A DNA stretch of 22,318 nt, taken from contig CAJTZH010000044.1 in NCBI GenBank assembly GCA_910584325.1, forward strand, positions 1-22,318, read 5' to 3'. Positions 15,214 through 21,975 of the stretch are shown here, piece by piece; the first letter of the stretch is position 1, and each line of letters opens with the position of its first letter. This stretch comes from an uncultured Lachnospiraceae bacterium. GTDB lineage: Bacteria > Bacillota > Clostridia > Lachnospirales > Lachnospiraceae. The notes under the pieces were generated by a model. The model worked only from the letters and a program-made list of their open reading frames with translations, did not search any database and was not told the DNA's origin. A program made the position numbers and the translations under genes.

Positions 15214-16359
15214 ATGATTATTAAGTCCAGCAATGTTTACATGGGTTCGCAAAGAAACTATCAGCGAACTGTAAAAGGCCAGACAACTACCACAAGATGG
15301 CAGCCTGCCAATCCGGCAAGGATGTCTTCAACTACGCAAGGTTTTTCGTACAGTTATTCTGAAGGAGAACAGTATAACAACTACAACAGCTTTGCAAGAA
15401 ACTTAAAAAACTCCCGGCAAAATTCCATCCAGAATACAGGATACCGGAACGCGTCAGGAATCGGCAGTATGCAGCAGCCTAACAACTTTGATGTTTTTCA
15501 GGAGAGCATGAACAAGACCTTACGGAGCATTCTTGACATACTCTACCGCTCCAGAAACATGTCGCAGGGCCGTTTTAACGGCTACGGCTACAGCTACAGC
15601 AGCCAAAGCTATGACTTTCGATACTCCGCGGAGTATCTTTCTTCCGTACCTTCCACACCTCCTGTCTGGGATGTGGGAAGCTCCATATGGAATCAGGTAA
15701 CTGATACATATTACAGTATGGAAGAGAAAGAAACGACTACATTTGAATCGACGGGAACAGCAATCACTGCCGACGGACGCAAACTGGAATTTGACGTTTC
15801 CATGACAATGTCGCGAAGCTTTGCCGAGGAATACGCGTCGTCAGACTTTATGCAGTACGAACAGGTACTGACAGACCCTCTGGTCATCAACCTTGATTCC
15901 AATCCTGTTTCACTGAGCGGTCAGCATTTCTATTTTGACCTGGACTGCGATGGTAAGAAGGAAGAAATTTCTTCTCTCGGTGCTGGAAGCGGCTTCCTTG
16001 CATACGACAAGAACAACGATGGAATTATCAATGACGGCAGCGAACTGTTCGGAACCAAGAGCGGCAACGGATTCCATGACCTCGCTGCTTATGACACGGA
16101 CGGGAACGGATGGATTGATGAAGCCGACGAAATCTATCAGCATCTGAAAGTATGGTATAAAGATGAAAACGGCAATGACAAGTTAATCTCACTCAAAGAT
16201 GCCGACGTCGGCGCCATTTACCTCGGAAGTGAAAAAACAAAATTCTCCCTTACCGACAAAAACAACAATCTTGACGGTATGGTCAGAAGCACAGGAGTAT
16301 TTTTAAAAGAAAGCGGCGGCAGCGGAACAATTTCACAAGTTGACCTTGCCCGCCACTAA
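15214..16359 (+). CDS. EF-hand-like calcium-repeat protein under flagellar control
   Basis: The protein has 381 residues and no signal peptide. The N-terminal 160 residues are low-complexity, rich in Ser, Asn, Tyr, Gln and Arg. The C-terminal half carries acidic loops: DLDCDGKKEE (242-251), DKNNDGIINDGSELFG (265-280) and DTDGNGWIDEADEIY (294-308). The last two fit calcium-binding EF-hand or dockerin-like loops. The tail (VGAIYLGSEKTKFSLTDKNNN, then TGVFLKESG) matches a domain found at the C-termini of large RTX-like and other secreted proteins. GGAGAGAGG precedes the ATG. The sigma-D type promoter suggests coexpression with flagella. It may be an appendage or surface protein exported without a classical signal, but this is inference. 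Confidence 0.75.
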   Translation: MIIKSSNVYMGSQRNYQRTVKGQTTTTRWQPANPARMSSTTQGFSYSYSEGEQYNNYNSFARNLKNSRQNSIQNTGYRNASGIGSMQQPNNFDVFQESMNKTLRSILDILYRSRNMSQGRFNGYGYSYSSQSYDFRYSAEYLSSVPSTPPVWDVGSSIWNQVTDTYYSMEEKETTTFESTGTAITADGRKLEFDVSMTMSRSFAEEYASSDFMQYEQVLTDPLVINLDSNPVSLSGQHFYFDLDCDGKKEEISSLGAGSGFLAYDKNNDGIINDGSELFGTKSGNGFHDLAAYDTDGNGWIDEADEIYQHLKVWYKDENGNDKLISLKDADVGAIYLGSEKTKFSLTDKNNNLDGMVRSTGVFLKESGGSGTISQVDLARH

Positions 16360-16381
16360 AAAATTACAGACACGGCAAAAA

Positions 16382-16422
16382 GACAGCGGGTTTATTTCAT
16401 CAAAAACCTGCTGTCTTTTTTT
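16382..16422. terminator. Strong intrinsic terminator, usable in both directions
   Basis: GACAGCGGGTTT (16382-16393) pairs with AAACCTGCTGTC (16404-16415), one G-U only, followed by seven T. AAAAA precedes the stem, so it can also end the convergent hisA-like transcript. Confidence 0.9.
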
Positions 16423-16433
16423 GAATTATCATA

Positions 16434-17204
16434 TTACGCCCCGCAGATTTCAAGGACTTTATCAAATCTAAGCTTCCCTCCAAATAAATCAAGCGCGCTT
16501 CCCACCGTCACATGAAGCCTTCCGCCTGTCAGTTCTTTTAACCGCATTAAATCCTCATAAGAACCCACACCGCCTGCATATGTAACCGGTAGTTTATTCC
16601 ACCTGCCAAGCATTCTTACCAGCTCTGTTTCTATTCCCTGACACTTTCCCTCGACATCCGCCGCATGAATTAACAATTCGTCACAATATGCCGACAACTT
16701 ATCAAGCGTCTCAAAAGAAACCGTAACATTTGTAAAATTCTGCCAGCGGTTTGTAACAATATAGTACTGTCCGTCTCTCCTGCGGCAGCTCAAATCCAGT
16801 ACAATATGCTCTTTTCCTACTGTCTTTACAAGTTTAGACAGATTTTCATAATGAACCTGTCCGTCTTGAAAAACATAAGACGTGACAATGATATGAGACG
16901 CTCCGGCCTCAATAAATTCTCTGGCATTTTGCGCAGTAATTCCGCCTCCCACCTGAAGTTCTCCCGGACACTCCTTTAACGCCTCCATTGCAAGAGCCTT
17001 ATCCGCCTGATAATACTTTGAATCCACTGAATTCAGTAAAATAATATGTCCCCCTGTCAGCTTTTTTTCATGATACAACCGGGCATAAAACGCCGCGTTC
17101 AATTCCGACTCAAAGTTAGATACCGCGCTGGTATCGGATAACGTGCCGCCTACAATCTGCTTCACTTTTCCATCATGAATATCAATACATGGACGAAATT
17201 CCAT
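16434..17204 (-). CDS. hisA: Phosphoribosylformimino-AICAR-P isomerase, eukaryotic-type HisA
   Basis: Fourth step of histidine synthesis: an Amadori rearrangement turning ProFAR into PRFAR in a TIM barrel. The 256 residues read like yeast HIS6 rather than usual bacterial HisA: PCIDIHDGKVKQIVGGTL, LQVGGGI, VTSYVF, VLDLSCRR, LLIHAADVEGKCQGIE, VTYAGGVGSYEDL and VGSALDLFGG. Asp8, the catalytic base in the first strand, is present, and the second catalytic Asp is probably in HAADVEG. GGAGGCG precedes the ATG. No other his gene is nearby, so the gene stands outside a his operon. This eukaryotic-type HisA family is known in some bacteria. It follows the DHH gene, separated by a hairpin. Confidence 0.92.
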   Translation of the reverse strand: MEFRPCIDIHDGKVKQIVGGTLSDTSAVSNFESELNAAFYARLYHEKKLTGGHIILLNSVDSKYYQADKALAMEALKECPGELQVGGGITAQNAREFIEAGASHIIVTSYVFQDGQVHYENLSKLVKTVGKEHIVLDLSCRRRDGQYYIVTNRWQNFTNVTVSFETLDKLSAYCDELLIHAADVEGKCQGIETELVRMLGRWNKLPVTYAGGVGSYEDLMRLKELTGGRLHVTVGSALDLFGGKLRFDKVLEICGA

Positions 17205-17220
17205 TAACGCCTCCTATCAG

Positions 17221-17256
17221 ATAAAACAAGGCTGAAGCCCCAAAGAGCCACAGCCT
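17221..17256 (-). terminator. Hairpin between the DHH and hisA genes, moderate terminator
   Basis: On the minus strand AGGCTG (17256-17251) pairs with CAGCCT (17234-17229), with an inner GGCTC/GGGGC region that pairs imperfectly, followed by TGTTTTAT. It probably reduces read-through from the DHH gene into hisA. Confidence 0.5.
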
Positions 17257-17268
17257 CAATATAGTCAT

Positions 17269-18189
17269 TTATGAATTGGAAAGTTCGCAAAGTTCCAATA
17301 ACATCTTCGGAAGTTCATCTTCCATATTCTCATCGGTAAACTGGCATGTTCCAACAGCTTTATGACCACCGCCGTTATACTTGAGCATCAGACTTCCTAC
17401 GTTCACGTCGCTCGTTCTGTTCAGGATGCTGTAACCGACTGCCGCCGAACAGCCTAATCCTCCGCGTCCGCTGACAATCCATGCCGAGATATTCTGTTCC
17501 GGATACATACTGTAAATCATAAAACGATTTCCTGTATAAATCGGGTCAACACCACGTAAATCCGTTATGATAACATTTCCCTTTACATGCGTATATGCCC
17601 TGACCATATCTTTAAACTTCTCTGTCTGCTCATTGTATACTTCAATACGTTCTACCACGTCGGGAAGGGCAAGAATCTCTTCCGTTGTCATCGTACGGCA
17701 TGCATCCATCAGTTTCTCCATTAACTGATAATTGGAAATGGTAAACTGTCTCCATCTTCCAAGACCGGTTCGCGGGTCCATCAAAAAACCTACCAGAATC
17801 CAGCCTGTAGGATTCATCACCTCATCAAGCGTAAGATTTCCCGAATCCACCTTATCGACCGCTTCCATCATCTCGTCAAACTGAGGAAATCGCTCTTTTC
17901 CTCCGTAATATTCGTAAATTATTCTTGCACAGGAAGGTGTGATACGGCTTTCTCCCTTATATCTGCCCTCCAATTCGTTTCTCTCATGTTCGCTGGAATG
18001 ATGGTCAAACCACAGACCGCATCCTTCCACAAACGGCACATTAGCCAGACAGTCATTTTCATTGACCTCAACAAGTCCGTCCTGCAAATCCTTCGGATGA
18101 GCAAACTTCCACGAATCTATAATTCCCGCCTCTTTCAGAAGTGCTCCACATGCAAGACCATCAAAATCAGAACGTGTAATTAATCTCAT
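17269..18189 (-). CDS. DHH family phosphoesterase
   Basis: A 306-residue soluble metal-dependent phosphoesterase related to exopolyphosphatases and nanoRNases. Motif I RSDFDGLACG (about 6-15) and the DHH motif in LWFDHHSSEH (about 59-68) provide the Mn2+ ligands. The C-terminal GRGGLGCSAAVG and NGGGHKAVGTCQF segments form the DHHA1 substrate-binding domain. All hallmark residues are present. AGAGAGG lies before the ATG. Several substrates are possible (oligoribonucleotides, cyclic dinucleotide products, polyphosphate), and the sequence does not decide between them. It stands alone apart from possible read-through into hisA. Confidence 0.9.
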   Translation of the reverse strand: MRLITRSDFDGLACGALLKEAGIIDSWKFAHPKDLQDGLVEVNENDCLANVPFVEGCGLWFDHHSSEHERNELEGRYKGESRITPSCARIIYEYYGGKERFPQFDEMMEAVDKVDSGNLTLDEVMNPTGWILVGFLMDPRTGLGRWRQFTISNYQLMEKLMDACRTMTTEEILALPDVVERIEVYNEQTEKFKDMVRAYTHVKGNVIITDLRGVDPIYTGNRFMIYSMYPEQNISAWIVSGRGGLGCSAAVGYSILNRTSDVNVGSLMLKYNGGGHKAVGTCQFTDENMEDELPKMLLELCELSNS

Positions 18190-18271
18190 ATGTATATTCC
18201 TCTCTTCGATATACTTCCATTCAAATTGTATCTATATTATAAAACATTATGAAGCATTTTTCAAACATATA

Positions 18272-18300
18272 TTGACGAAAAAAAAGAAAGTCATTAAAAT
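18272..18300 (+). promoter_or_regulatory. Promoter placing the transcript start at the ATG (leaderless)
   Basis: TTGACG (18272-18277), a 17-bp spacer and TAAAAT (18295-18300). Only six bases separate the -10 box from ATG 18307, and no Shine-Dalgarno sequence is present. Confidence 0.6.
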
Positions 18301-18306
18301 AAACCC

Positions 18307-18585
18307 ATGAACAATTATAAATTTTTTCAAAACAAAAACTGTGAATATTTTCCGTGCCATCAGATGTCCGCGGAAGAATTGAACTGTCTCTTCTGCTACT
18401 GTCCGCTTTATTGTCTGAAAGACAACTGCGGCGGAGATTTCGTATATTTGGAAAGCGGTGTCAAGAGCTGCGTAAACTGTACAAAACCTCACGACAGAAA
18501 CGGATACGAACATGTAATGAGGAAATTAAAACAGGTCACGGAACAGACAAAAGACAAGAATCTTGCTAACAAAACCAAAAAATGA
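18307..18585 (+). CDS. Cysteine-rich small domain protein, probable metal binder
   Basis: A 92-residue protein with nine cysteines at 12, 17, 27, 30, 32, 36, 41, 55 and 58. The core LNCLFCYCPLYCL, CGGDF, GVKSCVNC and PHDRNGY is the pattern of the cysteine-rich small domain family (PF04071 type). The family is thought to bind a metal, but no precise role is established. The last 20 residues are a Lys-rich tail. The promoter sits so close that the mRNA probably begins at the start codon. A strong terminator follows directly, overlapping the stop codon, so the gene is a monocistronic unit of about 310 bases. Confidence 0.85.
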   Translation: MNNYKFFQNKNCEYFPCHQMSAEELNCLFCYCPLYCLKDNCGGDFVYLESGVKSCVNCTKPHDRNGYEHVMRKLKQVTEQTKDKNLANKTKK

Positions 18586-18623
18586 ATGGCGCGTAAACGG
18601 CATTGCCGCAACGCGCCATTTTT
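18585..18623. terminator. Strong intrinsic terminator, bidirectional
   Basis: AATGGCGCGT (18585-18594) pairs perfectly with ACGCGCCATT (18611-18620), with an inner CGGCATTGCCG, followed by TTTTTATT. The opposite strand has AAAAATGG before the stem and TTCATTTTTT after it, so it also serves the dehydrogenase transcript. Confidence 0.92.
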
Positions 18624-18624
18624 A

Positions 18625-19386
18625 TTATCTAGCAAGCCAGCCGCCGTCAACCGCTACCGTAAATCCGTTTACATAATCCGAAGCCGGAGACGCAAGCCAG
18701 ACAATCGTACCTTTCATATCCTCCGGCGTGCCCCATCTTCCTGCCGGAATACGATCCAAAATCTCGGAGCTTCTGTCCTCGTCACTGCGAAGCTGTGCCG
18801 TATTATTTGTAACCATATAACCCGGAGCAATGGCATTGACCTGAATATTGTATTTTGCCCATTCGTTCGCAAGCGCTTTCGTCAGTCCCAAAACGGCGCT
18901 CTTACTTGCCGTATATGCCGGAACACGGATACCGCCCTGATAAGAAAGCATGGACGCGACATTAATAATCTTGCCGCCTTCACCCTGCTTGATAAACTGC
19001 TTTGCCGCCGCCTGACACAAAAAGAATACTTCCTTCTGGTTTACCGCGCATACAGCATCCCAGTCTTCCATCGAATATTCAATTGCGTCTTCTCTTTTAA
19101 TGATGCCCGCGTTATTAACTAGAATATCAATCCTTCCATACGCTTTCAGAGCTTCATTGATAACGGTGTCGATAACATCCGTAGATGATAAGTCCGCAAT
19201 AACCGTTGTAAATTCACCGCCGATTTCTTTAATCTTGTCCGCCGTCTCATCACAGGCCCTTCTTGCGACGCCAACTACCTTTGCGCCCGCCTCGGCAAGC
19301 CCCACGCACATTCCTTGTCCAAGTCCCGTATTTGCGCCGGTTACGATGGCAACTTTTCCCTCCAGTTTAAACATATCCAATACCAT
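18625..19386 (-). CDS. kduD: Short-chain dehydrogenase, KduD-like
   Basis: A 253-residue NAD(P)-dependent oxidoreductase. The cofactor motif TGANTGLG is near residue 16, NNAG near 90, catalytic Ser in VASMLS, and Tyr-Lys in AYTASK near 157. The match is closest to 2-dehydro-3-deoxy-D-gluconate 5-dehydrogenase (KduD), which acts in pectin or uronate breakdown: FKLEGKVAIVTG, VNQKEVFFLCQAAAK, QVNAIAPGYMVTNNT and the C-terminal FTVAVDGGWLAR. The start at 19386 is chosen because GGGAGG precedes it and the ATG at 19470 would give an unmatched tail. No other uronate gene is near, so the substrate stays tentative. It follows the glycosyltransferase by 55 bp. Confidence 0.85.
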   Translation of the reverse strand: MVLDMFKLEGKVAIVTGANTGLGQGMCVGLAEAGAKVVGVARRACDETADKIKEIGGEFTTVIADLSSTDVIDTVINEALKAYGRIDILVNNAGIIKREDAIEYSMEDWDAVCAVNQKEVFFLCQAAAKQFIKQGEGGKIINVASMLSYQGGIRVPAYTASKSAVLGLTKALANEWAKYNIQVNAIAPGYMVTNNTAQLRSDEDRSSEILDRIPAGRWGTPEDMKGTIVWLASPASDYVNGFTVAVDGGWLAR

Positions 19387-19441
19387 AACAATTCCTCCCG
19401 TTGTCTCGTTTATTTCAGCAAATCCGCAGATTTGGCATGAA

Positions 19442-20461
19442 CTAATTAAATCCGATAAATTTATTGGCAATCTTATAGCCTGTCTTCGTCACTTTGCGTC
19501 CTCCCCTGCCGGGAATATTCACGCACATTCCAAGAATGCTCCACCTAAGAGACAGCCAGAGTCTTGGATTCTTAACATATACATAACGCCACAATTCTTT
19601 TTTCTTGGCAAAGTTCTCGTCCGTCTCCGATAAAATCAGCATAACGGAAGAAATAACCATCATAATCTTCAGGTAATTCAGCATGTAACGCCTGCAATGC
19701 TTATTTTCAATTTTAATGCCCGCAAAAAAATCAATCATGAACTTATTGACACTCAGCTGCTGGTCCACACGTCCTATCATCACTTTTTCATTAACGGACT
19801 GGTCCTCCCGTCCGATAAAATAACGATAAAAATTCACATCTACATAGTACATGGTTTTCACATAAGGAAGCGGATGAAACACAAAAATATTATCCACATA
19901 AAACGTATGTTTCGGAAGTTGCAGTCCGCAGTCTTTTAAAAGTTGTGTCCGGTAAATTGCGGAATGCATTAAAATATACTGCGCAATGCGGAAATGCCTG
20001 ACGTCATCCCACGTAAAAATCTGGTCGACAGGCAGCGCGTTGCGGTAACTGACTACCTTCTTACGCTTTACGCCTTCCTTTTCATATACATAATTCGCTA
20101 TTAAAAGATCCAGTTCCGTTCCGCTGGAAATCATATACTTCATGGTTGAAAGAAGCCTCTTATACGCCGCCTCGTTCACCCAGTCGTCACTGTCCACCAC
20201 CTTAAAAAAGACGCCCGTCGCGTTCTTAATCCCTGTATTGACGGCCTCTCCGTGTCCTCCGTTCTCCTGATGCACCGCTTTGATAATCGTCGGGTACTTT
20301 GCCGCATAGTCATCTGCAATCGCCGCGGTGTTATCTTTTGCAGAACCGTCATCAACAATTATAATCTCAACATCCTCCCCGCCGATTAACAGAGACTGGA
20401 TACACTTGTCCATATAAGCCGCGGAATTATAGCAGGGAATCGTAACCGATAAAACTTTCAT
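19442..20461 (-). CDS. Glycosyltransferase family 2
   Basis: A 339-residue GT-A fold enzyme that transfers a sugar from a nucleotide donor. SVTIPCYNSAAYMDKCIQSLL opens the domain. EIIIVDDGSAKDNT holds the nucleotide-binding Asp pair. ENGGHGEAVNTGI follows, and VVDSDDWV carries the metal-binding DxD (about residue 92). The C-terminal third has no strong membrane helix but ends in basic and aromatic residues, suggesting membrane association. A promoter (20498-20527) lies upstream and is divergent from that of thiT. The acceptor is unknown. A cell-surface polysaccharide or glycolipid is the usual target in this group. Confidence 0.92.
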   Translation of the reverse strand: MKVLSVTIPCYNSAAYMDKCIQSLLIGGEDVEIIIVDDGSAKDNTAAIADDYAAKYPTIIKAVHQENGGHGEAVNTGIKNATGVFFKVVDSDDWVNEAAYKRLLSTMKYMISSGTELDLLIANYVYEKEGVKRKKVVSYRNALPVDQIFTWDDVRHFRIAQYILMHSAIYRTQLLKDCGLQLPKHTFYVDNIFVFHPLPYVKTMYYVDVNFYRYFIGREDQSVNEKVMIGRVDQQLSVNKFMIDFFAGIKIENKHCRRYMLNYLKIMMVISSVMLILSETDENFAKKKELWRYVYVKNPRLWLSLRWSILGMCVNIPGRGGRKVTKTGYKIANKFIGFN

Positions 20462-20497
20462 TATTTAAAACCTAACTTTCTCGCAAAATATATTTTT

Positions 20498-20527
20498 ATT
20501 ATACGTCTATTCTATGACACAGGTCAA
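20498..20527 (-). promoter_or_regulatory. Promoter of the glycosyltransferase gene
   Basis: TTGACC (20527-20522) and a perfect TATAAT (20503-20498), spacer 18 bp, on the minus strand. It lies back to back with the thiT promoter, 14 bp away. Confidence 0.7.
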
Positions 20528-20541
20528 ATAAAATTTTTTTA

Positions 20542-20570
20542 TTGACGAACAAACCATATGGGGGTATAGT
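20542..20570 (+). promoter_or_regulatory. Promoter of the thiT transcript
   Basis: TTGACG (20542-20547), 17 bp, TATAGT (20565-20570). Transcription should begin near 20577, directly before the TPP aptamer. Confidence 0.75.
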
Positions 20571-20576
20571 AATACT

Positions 20577-20662
20577 GCAAAGGCTAGGGGCACTGGCAAA
20601 CGCCGGTTGAGACGCAACCCTCACTACTTGAACAGGTTAACACCTGCGGAAGGAAGCTGTTT
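20577..20662 (+). ncRNA. TPP riboswitch (THI element)
   Basis: Conserved pieces in order are GGCTAGGGG, GGTTGAGAC, AACCCT, ACTTGAACAGGTTAACACCTGCG and GAAGGAAGC. This is the standard thiamine pyrophosphate aptamer, in the leader of a thiamine transporter gene. It would lower ThiT production when TPP is plentiful. Ends are approximate. Confidence 0.95.
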
Positions 20663-20716
20663 TCATTATTAAAGACAAATGAAACCAAACTACATTCTAT
20701 TCTGCTACAGTAGTCC

Positions 20717-20746
20717 CCTTCCTGCAAAAATTTTATTTCAGGGAGG
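20717..20746 (+). promoter_or_regulatory. Shine-Dalgarno sequestering hairpin of thiT
   Basis: CCTTCCTG (20717-20724) can pair over 8 bp (one U-G) with CAGGGAGG (20739-20746), hiding the ribosome binding site. CCTTCC is also fully complementary to GGAAGG (20648-20653) at the 3' side of the riboswitch, which gives a simple alternative pairing. There is no terminator between aptamer and gene. Confidence 0.6.
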
Positions 20747-20753
20747 ATTTTTT

Positions 20754-21437
20754 ATGTCCGATTTTTTTGCATTTCCCACTCTCAATAGTTGGGAAGAAAA
20801 CGTATTCCAGCTCACAGGCGCCGGAATCGTGGTAACGGTTATCTTAATTATCGCCTGTATTGCGCTGGCTTTATTTCTGCAGCCAAAAGAAGTGCGCAAC
20901 GTGAAATTTTCCGCAAAACAACTCACATTCTCGGCAATGGCAATGGCGCTGGCAATGGTTTTATCCATGATTAAAATACTGGATATGCCGCTTGGCGGCT
21001 CCGCGACACTGTGCAGCATGTTTTTCATTACGCTGGCAGGTTACGTGTACGGTCCGAAGGCAGGTCTTTTAACAGGAATTTCTTACGGACTTCTCCAGTT
21101 TGTCATTGACCCGGTATTTTATACTTTGCCGCAGATGCTTACCGATTATCCACTGGCATTCGGCGCTCTGGGGCTTTCCGGTTTTTTCTGGAACAAAAAA
21201 TGGGGGCTGCAGATTGGCTATGTTGTCGGAATCATCGGGCGGTTTATCTTTTCGTGGCTTTCAGGGGTAATATTTTTTGCCGCCTACGCAGAAGGCAGTG
21301 GTATGCCTCCCGTTCTCTACTCGTTTTGTTATAATGGTTCCTACATGGCGGCAGAGGGAGTGATTACATTAATAATTATTTCCATTCCTGCCGTTTCCAA
21401 AGCGATTGCTCAGGTGAAACGGGGGATTCTGGGATAA
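20754..21437 (+). CDS. thiT: Thiamine transporter ThiT (ECF S-component)
   Basis: A 227-residue integral membrane protein that binds thiamine and works with the shared ECF ATPase and EcfT module encoded elsewhere. After a hydrophobic N-terminal helix (about 22-42), the S-component proper shows AMAMALAMVLSMIKI, YVYGPKAGLLTGISYGLLQFVIDP and YTLPQMLTDYPLAFGALGLSG, close to the YuaJ/ThiT family. The extra N-terminal helix makes it longer than the roughly 190-residue ThiT of B. subtilis type. The start at 20754 follows GGGAGG, while the upstream ATG at 20679 lies in the riboswitch leader and is rejected. Regulation is by the TPP riboswitch. Confidence 0.93.
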   Translation: MSDFFAFPTLNSWEENVFQLTGAGIVVTVILIIACIALALFLQPKEVRNVKFSAKQLTFSAMAMALAMVLSMIKILDMPLGGSATLCSMFFITLAGYVYGPKAGLLTGISYGLLQFVIDPVFYTLPQMLTDYPLAFGALGLSGFFWNKKWGLQIGYVVGIIGRFIFSWLSGVIFFAAYAEGSGMPPVLYSFCYNGSYMAAEGVITLIIISIPAVSKAIAQVKRGILG

Positions 21438-21444
21438 AAGCTCA

Positions 21445-21488
21445 ATGAAAAAAGAACCTGGCACCGGTTTGTGACAGGTTCTCTTTTC
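21445..21488 (+). terminator. Intrinsic terminator after thiT
   Basis: AGAACCTG (21453-21460) pairs with CAGGTTCT (21475-21482), followed by CTTTTCATTT. The flanking GAAAAA and CTTTTC can extend the stem. Confidence 0.8.
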
Positions 21489-21900
21489 ATTTCTTTCGGG
21501 AAAGCTTCTCAAGAAACTCCCTTGCCACCCGCAATTTTATTCCGGCGCCAAGTTCCTCCACACGTTTTGCAACTGCCTCTGTTCAGGTGTCTGTGGAAAT
21601 AGAATCAACGGTACTTCATAAATATAAAGTTTCATTATCATTCTGAACAATATCCAAAATACCCTTTACCGGATATCCTTTTTCTTGTAATTTCTTAATT
21701 TGTTTCCTGATTTTGGGCATGGAAAATAGCATCTTGAAAAGTTCTCCGATTCCATGTTTCATATATCTTGCCGAATATTGGTGAAACGCGAATGTTGTCG
21801 TTGACGGCACATATGGAATATGAAACTTCATCGCCATGAGTTTCCCCCAATACGCCACCGAATCAGATACAATTAAATCCGGCTTACATAAAAAATCCAT
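21487..21900 (-). pseudogene. MGT-type glycosyltransferase, truncated and internally deleted
   Basis: Two fragments of a macrolide-type (UDP-glucosyltransferase-like) glycosyltransferase are visible. The first, 21900-21616, begins MDFLCKPDLIVSDSVAYWGK and runs to NETLYL, the middle of the N-terminal domain, so roughly 100 residues are missing in front. After its stop the next frame reads VPLILFPQTPEQ and then, one base shifted, VAKRVEELGAGIKL and a C-terminal helix ending at 21487. This is the C-terminal domain with its conserved Pro-Gln-x-x-Glu-Gln. About 150 residues normally lie between the fragments, including most of the nucleotide-sugar site. The gene cannot make an active enzyme. Confidence 0.75.
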
Positions 21901-21956
21901 AGTTTTCGCTACAGTCCTTTCTCTTCAATCAAAATACGCAATGAAAACTATGGATT
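21888..21956 (-). terminator. 14-bp inverted repeat with T-run, probable terminator
   Basis: AATCCATAGTTTTC (21956-21943 on the minus strand) pairs perfectly with GAAAACTATGGATT (21907-21894), with a 35-base loop, followed by more T (TTTTTT in all). It lies 20 bp after the alcohol dehydrogenase stop and could end its transcript. The stem is AT-rich and the loop long. The downstream arm contains the apparent start codon of the glycosyltransferase remnant. Confidence 0.5.
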
Positions 21957-21975
21957 ATATATAAACAATGAATTT

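Noticed and set aside
18586..19122. 178-codon plus-strand ORF over the dehydrogenase gene
   Set aside because: It is a shadow of kduD, with Arg/His/Ser-rich noise composition. It starts inside a terminator.
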